A DNA stretch of 64,000 nucleotides from Cymbidium sinense (taxonomy: Eukaryota > Streptophyta > Magnoliopsida > Asparagales > Orchidaceae): assembly GCA_021442155.1 (NCBI GenBank), contig CM038223.1:30974983-31038982 (forward strand), in the 5' to 3' direction. Within the stretch, counting starts at the first letter, position 1, and each line of letters begins with the position of its first letter. The translations under genes and the position numbers were made by a program. Positions 60,601 through 64,000 of the stretch are shown piece by piece. The notes under the pieces were generated by a model. It saw only the letters and a program-made list of their open reading frames with translations. It was not told where the DNA came from and did not search any database.

Positions 60601-63216
60601 TAATGCTAACTATGAATATAATTCTCTTTATTTTATTTTGAAGTTTGTATTATTTTAAATATTTTTAATATTATTTTATTTATATAGTAATTTTGCCCAT
60701 GCGAAAAAAAAATTAAATAGACCTAAACTCTTATGTAATCCATTTATGAATAAATATTATATATTTTGCTTGAAAAAATAATGGTTGACATGCCAAATTT
60801 TGAGATGACGGAAAGATGAAAATACATGCGACTATCAAATAATATTATCAACGCATACTATTAAATGAAAATTATATCAACGGCCTTATCCTCATAACGA
60901 CTATTTCAAAGAGGCCAAGTAAAAATTTAAATCTCTCACACAAACTAGCTCAAATTTGGCTGCATATTATGATTGGCAATAACATTGAACTTAACAGAAT
61001 AATGAGCTTAAACTTGGAAAACACTAAACTTTGAATTAAAATGCAAGATTGTCCTAGAATAAGACTTAGAGAAAGAATAGTACATGTTCAACATCAAAAT
61101 GCCCTCATGCTCCATATTACATGGTTCTTTAGCCTGTATGCGTTCGCCTTAGAGGATGAACTTCCGCATTCAATTTTAGAAAACAAATTTTAGCTATACA
61201 CCAACATATACATATGAACATAACAATTTTAACTATATATCAATATATGCATATGAGTATAAAAATATAGATGGCAATGTAACTACCTATGTTGTTTTTC
61301 ATGTCCCTAAAAATTATTGACTCTAGATTTATTTTGGCTGTCCAATCAAAAAGATGTTAAGATTATTCATGCAACTTTGATCCCCGCACAACCATGGTCA
61401 AACAGTCACCCAATTTCTAAACCTCCTCAATGCATTAATACTTGTGTAAACCTTCTAATCAAGCTTAATAAAACACAGTTAATTAGCACCAATCTCGAGA
61501 TTTCAATCTTAGGACCAACGTAAGTCTAGTCATCCAATTCAGATCATCCATGACACTAATCTCAAAAGCATCTATATTAATACAATGAACCAACTAAATG
61601 TCCAGCTTCACTAGTCTCAGGATTTGCGGCCTCCAATCCTTATATCATCTCGAGGGGCATGATAATCCAGGACGCATCTTAGAGAAGAGACTTTTCACTT
61701 AACATTTTTCAATCAATCCAAAGATCCAAAATGCCCCTTAACTATGGGCACCTCATCCAACATGAATCTTAAAGACAAACAGCATCCTCCATCCATCATC
61801 AATCCCCACAAAATACCAAAATAGTCGTCATCCCAACATCTATAAATACCTCTAAGGAGAATAAAGGAACTCTCTCGTTTTTCTCATTCCCTCCAAAGAG
61901 AGGAGGGCTCTCCTCTGAACTCTCTGGCTTCATTCCAAATGGCAAACTCTACTAATTTAGTATAGCACATAGCTCAGTCATTTACTTGAGTATTAGAAGA
62001 TCTTCCCGATGATAAAATCTTTGTTTTGGCTTGTTGACCTCTTATTTTGATGATTGGGAGAGACATAGCATCGGATATGAGAACCCAAATTCAAAGCATT
62101 TATATCACGCCACCTATTCTAGTTTTTATTGTAAAAAAAACTCAGCAATAATGATATTTTTACATGATAGGCATGCTGAAAATAAAAAGAATATTGCACA
62201 GTGGAAGTACATACCATTTCCAAGATTTAATGAAGCTATATTACATTCAAACCAGTGCACTGGTAAAGTATAATATCATTGTGAAGATTCCATTATAAAA
62301 TTTCAAAGGAAGAATGAATAAAAGGTAAGGGCATGTTAGGTTACGCTTTCTGTCTGTTGTTTATTTCTTTTGTTTATTACTAACAAAAATAGCTACGTAT
62401 ATTAGGTAACATTTTCGAACAGCTATTTCTATTTCTAGTTTTTGAAAATAAATCAGTATGTTTATAGACATGTAGATAACACCATTTGAAGTGCTTTCGC
62501 TTGTTTTCAAAAGACCCATTAAGAAAGCAAGAAACAAATACTTATTCAAACATACACCTGTAAAAACAAAAGAAAATAAATAAAAAATAAAAAGAAAAGA
62601 TAAACGAATATGCCTAAACAAAACCAGCCAAGCCTGAGCCAAAACAAAATGCAAAATAAACCTCCAATCCATTATTCAGCCATTCCCCTGGAAAAATAAA
62701 AGAAACACTGAAAACCCGTACCCTACCACATTGCACCGTTTAAAAGCCAACATAAGGATACTCAATCATGCAGATGAGAGTGAAAGTCGCCTTTAAGATG
62801 ACGCCGCCCCCAAAAAGTCGCACCTCAAGAGTCAGGGTCACTATTCCCTTTCATTCTTGTCATAGATCTTAAACTAAAACCCTATAAAATAGCAATGTGT
62901 ATCTGGCATATGAGACTAATAGTCCGACGACGATTTCACCATCCAAGGAAGAAAGTGTGCATAATCAAGAAAACAGCGACGATCGAGCTAATTATACCCA
63001 CTGATAATAAAGAAAAACCATAAATACCTACGCGTAGAAGCTAAGACCACTGTCGCTATCATTTGCCATTAAAATCGAAATGCAGAGACAAAGTGCTTGA
63101 AACCGAAAGGGAAATGAATGTGGACAGCATTGGGATAAGCTTACCTCCTTTGCTCTATTCTCGATTAGACCAATCACGAAGCTTGAGCCATCGCCACCTA
63201 CGCCTTCTACTTCCAT
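20089..63216 (-). CDS. MSH4: MSH4, meiotic MutS homologue 4 (5' part, eight exons)
   Basis: MSH4 forms a clamp with MSH5 on meiotic recombination intermediates in the nucleus and protects class I (interfering) crossovers. Eight minus-strand exons encode residues 1-234: 63145-63216, 59115-59318, 59014-59049, 58801-58913, 46808-46853, 46321-46367, 46112-46219 and 20089-20164. They total 702 bp with no stop. Recognised stretches include AAFDLRSASLHLSQYIET, DGMVGVSELVD, RGCFDDTK, EEEKGVIVTNHSLS, NGSFDHMNIDAT, GTSNKKRSLFQM and LLRANLLQPLKDI. All introns are GT..AG and intron phases agree. This covers the N-terminal and connector region; the core and the ATPase domain (Walker A, about residue 560 on) are not in the window. 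The odd segment in exon 7 (CSGVW where relatives have HNALL) leaves some doubt about function. Confidence 0.92.
20943..21438. mobile_element. Fold-back element with nested inverted repeats
   Basis: Outer arms at 20943-21000 and 21381-21438 are inverted copies matching at 54 of 58 positions. Inside, a perfect 37-bp inverted repeat (21053-21089 and 21118-21154) encloses a 28-nt CATA/TA loop. A pyrimidine tract (T runs broken by single C) sits at 21232-21278. The layout fits a fold-back transposon or a MITE into which a smaller palindrome inserted. No target duplication could be fixed. A transcript would form a long hairpin. Confidence 0.75.
21053..21154. repeat. Perfect 37-bp inverted repeat (hairpin)
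   Basis: Arms 21053-21089 and 21118-21154 are exact reverse complements with a 28-nt loop of CATA and TA repeats. The lack of any mismatch suggests recent origin or gene conversion, compared with the 93% outer arms. Confidence 0.95.
21439..22149. other. Intron 7 sequence, nothing recognised
   Basis: AT-rich with no open frame, terminal repeat or known motif that I can support. Confidence 0.4.
22150..22480. repeat. Dispersed repeat C, copy 1
   Basis: This block matches 34395-34680. Both hold 'ccgttcgtgaaattga' followed by a similar order ('aaacgtc.aaat.tatcaaa', 'gtctacacgaa.at.gag'). A related copy of the 'gaaa.ggactgc..cgttgcgtccgg' motif recurs within each. The GC-rich, CpG-containing text is like the untranslated parts of gypsy elements, but no coding domain is attached here. 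Confidence 0.6.
22481..23082. other. Intron 7 sequence with CT-rich leader-like patch
   Basis: A CT-rich, TCTCTCTCG-containing patch at 22770-22990 resembles the transcribed leader of an LTR. It follows repeat C copy 1 and may belong to the same retroelement. Frames on the minus strand there are low-complexity and not genes. Confidence 0.35.
23083..23400 (+). repeat. Tandem repeat, period about 140 bp
   Basis: Two full units (starting near 23084 and 23225) and a partial third (near 23363) share the order 'gatg..tctc.ctttc', 'ttttggtt..ag', 'tgggatgatgtatgg' and 'catatgctt'. Divergence is moderate. Confidence 0.75.
23609..25005. mobile_element. hAT-like non-autonomous DNA transposon
   Basis: An exact 8-bp direct repeat, GTTAAAGG, lies at 23601-23608 and 25006-25013. 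Inside it the ends form imperfect inverted repeats: the left reads CACTATTTCAAAAACCGGAT and the right, reversed, shares AAAATCGGATCGG-like sequence. Both ends continue with several GGTTCAACC/GAACCGG motifs. The middle (23780-24900) is almost pure AT and has no coding capacity. The 8-bp duplication fits hAT. It must depend on a transposase from elsewhere. Confidence 0.85.
25014..26240. other. Intron 7 sequence, nothing recognised
   Basis: Moderately AT-rich with no open frame or repeat structure that I could support. Confidence 0.4.
26241..26664 (+). repeat. Tandem array of about nine 47-bp units
   Basis: Units begin with 'gataagtac' or 'tataagtact' and continue with a 'ctcac.ttgttccaa.g.ggcaa' core. 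Odd and even units differ consistently (TTCACATTATTC against CTCACGTTGTTC), giving a dimer of about 96 bp. Unit 5 is shortened. Confidence 0.85.
26906..26954 (+). repeat. (CT)n microsatellite, left of gypsy A2
   Basis: A CT tract with a few interruptions. Its partner at 32734-32780 lies on the far side of gypsy A2, so the two were probably one tract before insertion. Confidence 0.85.
26962..27605 (-). mobile_element. 5'-truncated RTE LINE
   Basis: The minus strand holds the last 640 bp of an RTE element: the RT thumb region, the 3' untranslated end and the ACA-repeat tail at 26962. The coding part reads well from [11 protein letters not shown] through WMSGFTLRDRMQ to the end of the domain, with a stop only at the end. 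5' truncation is normal for LINEs. It sits at the border of the CT tract and the gypsy A2 5' LTR, both flanks showing CT runs followed by TATAAT. Confidence 0.9.
27182..27673 (-). pseudogene. Chimeric frame: LTR leader fused to RTE RT C-terminus
   Basis: This 163-codon frame begins in the gypsy A2 LTR (first 21 codons) and runs into RTE reverse transcriptase from about residue 22. It contains the segments FRYLSSIVQNDGEIDGDV, RVVRRAMTYGAECW and EMRMLRWMSGF, typical of the region after the catalytic palm. The catalytic residues are absent, so it cannot be an enzyme. It is an accident of insertion, though the frame has stayed open. Confidence 0.75.
27620..29697 (+). repeat. 5' LTR of A2
   Basis: It starts TATAATAACCG (TG changed to TA) right after the CT tract and matches 30537-32733 throughout, for example 28040-28300 against 30940-31190. 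The end has decayed around 'gctctgacgtc'. Confidence 0.8.
29700..30185 (-). pseudogene. Gypsy protease and linker fragment, inverted
   Basis: Read on the minus strand, this gives a gypsy aspartic-protease end (the segment IYEFDVILGID, normally followed by WL), then an IDCF/VKFNIP segment and a REEEFKFVGHKG-like stretch leading to the linker before reverse transcriptase. The rest of the element is on the plus strand, so this piece is inverted. Stops break it near the protease end and again in the linker. Confidence 0.75.
30190..30536 (+). pseudogene. Gypsy integrase tail and chromodomain fragment
   Basis: Plus-strand frames read LERIGKVAYRFYLLTCK and VHNVFIF, then DPIDIQPGSH and a chromodomain remnant, matching 8930-9300 in copy A1. 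A purine-rich tract (about 30525-30535) precedes the right LTR. Frameshifts are evident. Confidence 0.8.
30537..32733 (+). repeat. 3' LTR of A2
   Basis: It runs from TGTAATTACCG to GGGTCGTGACA and gives the clearest borders for this LTR family, about 2.2 kb. The GC-rich leader at 30590-30910 is followed by very AT-rich sequence. Confidence 0.85.
32734..32780 (+). repeat. (CT)n microsatellite, right of gypsy A2
   Basis: A CT run interrupted once by CA directly abuts the LTR end. Confidence 0.9.
32781..33949. repeat. Purine/pyrimidine-rich low-complexity stretch
   Basis: From about 33220 to 33860 the plus strand is dominated by A- and G-rich runs (GAAAAAG, AAAGGG) alternating with CT-rich patches at irregular intervals of 100-200 bp, like a decayed tandem repeat. 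Open frames on both strands are products of this bias and not genes. 32781-33220 shows nothing recognisable. Confidence 0.5.
33950..34171 (+). repeat. Tandem repeat, three units of about 90 bp
   Basis: Units share 'aaaag.ccattgggacca' and 'ctataaatgggctt', with 'ataattttcttt' at unit starts near 34031 and 34127; the first unit near 33951 is more diverged. Confidence 0.75.
34195..34680. repeat. Dispersed repeat C, copy 2
   Basis: It matches 22150-22480 and has internal repetition of a 'ccgatcgtgaaacggactgc' type motif (near 34305, 34455 and 34620), each followed by 'cgttgcgtc' or similar. It lies just upstream of the Tat-type pol remnant and may be that element's untranslated region. Copy 1 has no pol beside it. 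Confidence 0.6.
35040..38110 (+). mobile_element. Ty3/gypsy Tat-lineage pol remnant
   Basis: In order: reverse transcriptase (35073-35693), RNase H (about 35920-36270, with EKLCL and a stretch read as KAVKGQLLVDFLAAH), a second RNase H-like region (about 36380-36700, TPEGGIMRRSYRLTKPITNN), the integrase zinc finger (KCHECQVH near 37200), the integrase core (about 37340-37440, AEAIPFKEVTADRVVDFF) and the integrase tail (about 37950-38100, GKFEDNWEGLYVI and PPINGQYLKKYH). Two RNase H domains mark the Tat lineage. Stops are frequent after the RT. No LTR pair was identified for it. Confidence 0.85.
35073..35693 (+). pseudogene. Tat-type gypsy reverse transcriptase, open but catalytically altered
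   Basis: The 206-codon frame covers most of a Tat RT domain with no internal stop: KAGFI at 18-22, DFRDLNKACPKDDFPLP at 49-65, the first catalytic Asp in SFMD at 81-84, MPFRLKNVGATYQRAM at 116-131 and the palm box at 146-149. That box reads YVDN where the family has YVDD, and the SGYNQI motif reads SRYNQI. Loss of the second Asp should abolish polymerisation. The frame ends just after the thumb begins. It is dead DNA despite the long frame. Confidence 0.85.
38360..39590 (+). repeat. Dispersed repeat B, copy 1
   Basis: It matches 40370-41640 in the same direction and 53040-54690 in reverse. Landmarks are 'gttaacaaaacctaaaa' near the start, 'ttagacaaac.c' in the middle, and 'taactataggtgcttgcg' with 'aaagtcctcacaa' near the end. 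It has no coding frame. It could be an LTR or an untranslated region of a retroelement. Confidence 0.75.
39691..40170 (+). repeat. Tandem array, about 60-bp units, between B copies
   Basis: Eight units start with CACTTGA (or a close variant) at 39695, 39775, 39833, 39890, 39948, 40019, 40078 and 40141. Most spacings are 57-63 bp; two are longer (80 and 71). A shared tail reads 'atattttaaagaacagat' with variations. Confidence 0.85.
40370..41640 (+). repeat. Dispersed repeat B, copy 2
   Basis: This is a direct repeat of 38360-39590, about 2.0 kb downstream and clearly diverged. The two copies flank the 60-bp array, which suggests either a small element with long terminal repeats or a segmental duplication. 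Confidence 0.75.
41641..42586. other. Intron 7 sequence, nothing recognised
   Basis: AT-rich with no supported gene or repeat. Confidence 0.4.
42597..42965. mobile_element. 369-bp MITE with about 118-bp terminal inverted repeats
   Basis: The left arm (about 42597-42715) and right arm (about 42850-42965) are near-complete inverted copies rich in 'gaccaatttgatcc'-like blocks. A direct repeat AAAAAAGATA flanks the element at 42587-42596 and 42966-42975. Long arms and a 9-10-bp duplication fit a Mutator-like (MULE) MITE. It codes for nothing, and its transcript would fold into a stem of over 100 bp. Confidence 0.85.
43503..45371 (+). mobile_element. Solo LTR of a Ty3/gypsy element
   Basis: An LTR of 1,869 bp runs from TGTAATATCC to GGGGTGTGACA and is flanked by an exact 5-bp duplication AAACC (43498-43502 and 45372-45376). 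No internal sequence remains, so it arose by recombination between two LTRs. The GC-rich leader (43540-43900), a 'ctcgaggaggaatcgagg' motif near 44300 and a 40-bp tandem duplication at 44861-44940 are internal landmarks. It belongs to a family related to but distinct from A1/A2. The two frames in the leader are not genes. Confidence 0.92.
44861..44940 (+). repeat. 40-bp tandem duplication in the solo LTR
   Basis: Copies 44861-44900 and 44901-44940 share 'tctgacatattgttcgatta' and differ at only a few positions. Confidence 0.9.
45377..46111. other. Right end of MSH4 intron 7 (5' side)
   Basis: On the gene strand this is the start of intron 7, right after exon 7. It is AT-rich. Frames at 45514-45747 and 45893-46255 are antisense or intronic and match nothing. 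Confidence 0.5.
46112..46219 (-). CDS. MSH4: MSH4 exon 7
   Basis: The acceptor is gaag and the donor GTATGA. It completes a Ser codon, then encodes VHNLEIIEPL, a divergent stretch CSGVW, and GTSNKKRSLFQMLKTTKT, ending VGG in phase 2. Relatives have HNALL at the divergent stretch; the length is unchanged. Two small compensating indels could explain it. Confidence 0.9.
46321..46367 (-). CDS. MSH4: MSH4 exon 6
   Basis: It is 47 bp, with acceptor tttcag and donor GTACTA. It encodes VTFNGSFDHMNIDAT plus two bases of a Ser codon. The sequence matches MSH4 residue for residue in the part I know well. Confidence 0.92.
46499..46560. repeat. Compound microsatellite (CA)n (TA)n (GA)n
   Basis: CA repeats at 46499-46516 are followed by a TA run and a short GA run, within intron 5. 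Confidence 0.85.
46808..46853 (-). CDS. MSH4: MSH4 exon 5
   Basis: It is 46 bp, with acceptor gaatag and donor GTATGT. It completes a Trp codon begun in exon 4 and encodes IEEEKGVIVTNHSLS. The shared Trp codon across an 11.9-kb intron is strong support for the model. Confidence 0.93.
46861..48635. other. Right-hand start of intron 4 sequence, nothing recognised
   Basis: Frames such as 47420-47662 and 48293-48556 match no known family. No terminal repeats were seen. Confidence 0.4.
48636..48663 (+). repeat. (CT)n microsatellite
   Basis: An uninterrupted CT run of about 28 bp. Confidence 0.9.
48975..49725 (-). mobile_element. RTE LINE remnant with internal deletion and RT duplication
   Basis: The CAA-repeat tail (48975-49002) and RTE 3' end are followed on the minus strand, after a deletion near 49190, by RT sequence (frame 49229-49411: SSRSTMDAIYLLRGLMEK and LEKAYDKVPRELLWRVL). 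A second RT fragment repeats the same region: 49355-49523 and 49524-49692, a period of 169 bp, but clearly diverged. No enzyme could be made. Confidence 0.85.
49831..50778 (+). mobile_element. RTE LINE fragment, head-to-head with the previous one
   Basis: Plus-strand RT is recognisable in frames 49858-50151, 50189-50401, 50411-50593 and 50594-50812. It includes STMDVIHLLRSLMEK, LEKVYDKVSREVLWRVL, the palm box as VVDDILLVD and FYKIAVRPAMIYGAQCW. It ends inside the thumb region and has no 3' end or tail, so it was cut or copied after insertion. It overlaps the sequence of the minus-strand remnant, so the two can pair as an inverted repeat. Confidence 0.85.
51232..51314 (+). repeat. Short tandem repeat, three units of about 27 bp
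   Basis: Three imperfect units contain 'gctgctgtc.gtg.ctccttg' within the leader-like GC-rich patch. Frames across it on both strands are not genes. Confidence 0.75.
52001..52656. mobile_element. Small TIR element, non-coding
   Basis: The ends form imperfect inverted repeats: TATGATGCACGGATAC at left and TATGTTTTATGAATACGG at right when reversed. Both are followed by stretches rich in GACACG/CGTGTC (52040-52140 and 52550-52640). The AT-rich centre codes for nothing. A target duplication is not clear. The superfamily is uncertain. Confidence 0.6.
52325..52356 (-). mobile_element. 32-bp RTE LINE insertion with 16-bp target duplication
   Basis: Only the extreme 3' end of an RTE is present: the ACA tail followed by AAGCCTTAATCCCACTAGG, the complement of the RTE terminus at 7322-7378. 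It is flanked by an exact 16-bp direct repeat, AAATTTATAATTTATA (52309-52324 and 52357-52372). This is an extremely 5'-truncated but otherwise regular LINE insertion. Confidence 0.92.
53040..54690 (-). repeat. Dispersed repeat B, copy 3 (inverted)
   Basis: Read on the minus strand, this follows copy 1 from its start (about 38370, 'gaggatgctgcgcgggtt' against a close match near 54650) to its end (about 39570). The 60-bp array is not beside it. Confidence 0.7.
54691..55614. other. Intron 4 sequence, nothing recognised
   Basis: AT-rich with no supported feature. Confidence 0.4.
55641..55737. repeat. Left terminal inverted repeat of the MULE
   Basis: It contains 'aaactaagtatcattagaat' and 'aattaagtattaataaaaaa'. 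Its reverse complement is at 58213-58300 with only a few differences. Confidence 0.85.
56740..57066 (-). pseudogene. MULE transposase acidic linker exon
   Basis: This frame follows the PB1-like exon after a probable small intron (GT near 57110, AG near 57060). It is acidic and Ser-rich (GEDEYQTVGSGSSSESEQD, SDDDCSLG), as in the region between the PB1-like and DDE domains of MULE transposases. It ends at a stop near 56743. Minus-strand sequence beyond it (56740-56330) contains short frames, such as DLAEAHLGDSGYLSPYAMW, but no DDE domain. Confidence 0.6.
57124..57537 (-). pseudogene. MULE transposase N-terminal PB1-like exon
   Basis: The frame starting at the second Met (57537) reads MNREFVSLILFYGGELSIDE and so on for 137 codons. 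It has the TLLELKQRIMRTLPINPERH and RYPVGGGF signatures of the PB1-like domain at the start of plant MULE transposases. The longer frame's first Met is ten codons upstream in likely 5' untranslated sequence. The frame ends TGTRL then stop, just before a likely splice donor, so a one-base shift may have closed it. Without the catalytic core the product would not transpose. Confidence 0.8.
57646..57759 (-). other. Probable 5' UTR intron of the MULE gene
   Basis: On the minus strand a donor GTAAATCC follows a GC-rich leader (58040-57760), and an acceptor ending TTTGTAG precedes the exon with the start codon. The GC-rich leader explains the plus-strand frame at 57833-58039, which I do not treat as a gene. 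Confidence 0.5.
58213..58300. repeat. Right terminal inverted repeat of the MULE
   Basis: This is the inverted partner of 55641-55737 (for example 'aatacttaattacctgatta' on the plus strand). Confidence 0.85.
58801..58913 (-). CDS. MSH4: MSH4 exon 4
   Basis: It is 113 bp, with acceptor cttttag and donor GTAAGC. It encodes GTMLVRNLAANEPSALGLDT and YHKQYYLCLAAASATIK, plus two bases of a Trp codon completed in exon 5. Confidence 0.93.
59014..59049 (-). CDS. MSH4: MSH4 exon 3 (12 codons)
   Basis: A 36-bp exon with acceptor gcacag and donor GTGGGG. It encodes VIVPRGCFDDTK, of which RGCFDDTK is invariant in plant MSH4. It is too short to be seen as a frame by itself. Confidence 0.9.
59115..59318 (-). 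CDS. MSH4: MSH4 exon 2
   Basis: It is 204 bp, phase 0 at both ends, with acceptor acatag and donor GTAAAG. It encodes VGMAAFDLRSASLHLSQYIE, a TSCSYQNTKTLL stretch, FYDPTTIIVPP, and DGMVGVSELVDKHYPSNKK. This is the most recognisable block and fixed the gene's identity. Confidence 0.95.
59319..63144 (-). other. MSH4 intron 1 (3.8 kb)
   Basis: It contains a CAGGGGCAGAACCATG start near 59990 followed by 'gggcaattgcccaccct', typical of the end of a plant hAT element, but no matching right end was found. It also holds an LTR-like promoter stretch at 61800-61935. Frames 60161-60355, 62031-62273 and 62361-62672 are not recognisable genes. Confidence 0.6.
61320..61960 (+). repeat. LTR-like fragment with TATA box
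   Basis: A CA-rich stretch leads to CTATAAATACC (about 61840) and then a pyrimidine-rich transcribed leader with 'agagaggagggctctcctct'. This order is typical of plant LTR promoters. No partner LTR is present. Confidence 0.4.
63145..63216 (-). CDS. MSH4: MSH4 exon 1 with start codon
   Basis: It is 72 bp and encodes MEVEGVGGDGSSFVIGLIEN RAKE, in phase 0, with donor GTAAGC. The SSFV.GLIENRAKEV stretch is the expected MSH4 N-terminus, and exon 2 continues with VGMAAFD. The start is the first ATG in frame. Confidence 0.92.
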
Positions 63217-63420
63217 TCCGACCCCTCGTCGAAGTAACGAAAACCTAGGAAGCTCCTAAGAATGGCGGTTATCTGCAATGCATCTCAACCAAGGTGCCGC
63301 GTAAGCTCGGTATTTAAACAATTGCTACGGGCTCGGCCGATGGGCCAAAGCGTGGCATCCAAGAAAGCCAGTTTTATTGATTCTATGCAGTTAATTTATG
63401 TGGGAAGCGTGATTGTCTTC
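63217..63420 (-). promoter_or_regulatory. MSH4 upstream region with TATA-like box
   Basis: About 95 bp upstream of the start codon the minus strand reads TGTTTAAATACC (63309-63320), a reasonable TATA-like element. The sequence between is the likely 5' untranslated region. No meiosis-specific element can be named. Confidence 0.4.
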
Positions 63421-63551
63421 ATTAGAAGGATCTAACCGTTACTCACTTCCTCTAGTCTCTTAAAGTATAATGATTACAACAACTAAATTATTATTAAATA
63501 AGAAATGATAAATTCTAAAAAGTATGACTCCAATTCATATATTACAAGAGA

Positions 63552-63553
<2 letters not shown>

Positions 63554-63595
<42 letters not shown>
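63554..63595. repeat. (AT)n microsatellite
   Basis: An AT dinucleotide run of about 42 bp upstream of MSH4. Confidence 0.9.
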
Positions 63596-63598
<3 letters not shown>

Positions 63599-63600
63599 TA

Positions 63601-64000
63601 TTTATTTTAATAGAGGTATAATAATTGTTAAAAAAAATTTAAATAATCCACCCCTACTCTATCTTAAGAAAATAAGAGATATTGAAGATAACATTGATCA
63701 TTCTCATACTAATCTATCACACTCCTAGGTTAAAATGTGAATAATTCTGGCAATACATGATACGGTAAGAGATTAACCTCATGTTTTGAAATATTATTTT
63801 AAAACTTAAGATCGATATAAATTTATTTTGGGTTGATATGACAAAAGTTTATTTACAAGTAGCTATAATTCATAAAGGTAAACAATAGAAAGTAAATACA
63901 CCTAATTTTATTAATATAGTTTATAATAATGGTACACCAAAGAGGTAACAATAACTACAAGAAAACATAGAAAACAACAATGATATAAGCAAAATTATTG
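63601..64000. other. Upstream intergenic sequence
   Basis: AT-rich, nothing recognised. Confidence 0.4.

Noticed and set aside
59990..60730. Possible hAT element in MSH4 intron 1
   Set aside because: The left end looks right, but no complementary right end or 8-bp duplication is visible, so it is kept only as a note in the intron entry.

Overview
The window is nuclear DNA from a flowering plant with a repeat-rich genome. It is AT-rich, with spliced genes, Ty3/gypsy LTR retrotransposons of two lineages, L1 and RTE LINEs, MULE and hAT-like DNA elements, and AT, CT and AAT microsatellites. I cannot name the species. No bacterial features (operons, CRISPR arrays, Shine-Dalgarno sites) are present, and I see no tRNA or rRNA gene.

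One host gene dominates. Eight exons on the minus strand, between 63216 and 20089, encode the first 234 residues of MSH4, the meiotic MutS homologue that pairs with MSH5 in class I crossover formation. The exons are in the right order, have consistent intron phases and GT..AG borders, and add up to 702 bp. They are spread over 43 kb because introns 1, 4 and 7 are about 3.8, 11.9 and 25.9 kb. Intron 8 runs to the left end of the window (more than 20 kb) and I found no exon 9, so the ATPase half of the gene lies outside. Almost everything else in the window is transposon sequence inside MSH4 introns.

Layout, left to right. 1-20088 (intron 8): a very decayed element interrupted by a gypsy chromovirus derivative (3708-11263), which itself carries an RTE LINE (4397-7376), and by an L1 LINE on the minus strand (about 11966-16020). 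20089-20164: exon 8. 20165-46111 (intron 7): a fold-back element, an hAT-like element with an 8-bp target duplication (23609-25005), a 47-bp tandem array, a second gypsy chromovirus copy sitting in a CT microsatellite (27620-32733), a Tat-lineage gypsy pol remnant (35040-38110), a repeat pair around a 60-bp tandem array (38360-41640), a palindromic MITE (42597-42965) and a clean solo LTR with 5-bp target duplication (43503-45371). 46112-46853: exons 7, 6 and 5. 46854-58800 (intron 4): head-to-head RTE fragments, a gypsy LTR-like stretch with a TIR element that holds a 32-bp RTE insertion, an inverted copy of the repeat pair, and a MULE with a PB1-type gene remnant (about 55615-58325). 58801-59318: exons 4, 3 and 2. 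59319-63144: intron 1. 63145-63216: exon 1, followed by the promoter side.

No wholly new genetic system is evident. The best leads are the transposon-inflated MSH4 gene and several insertions that can be read to the base, including an occupied and an empty site in the two LTRs of one element.
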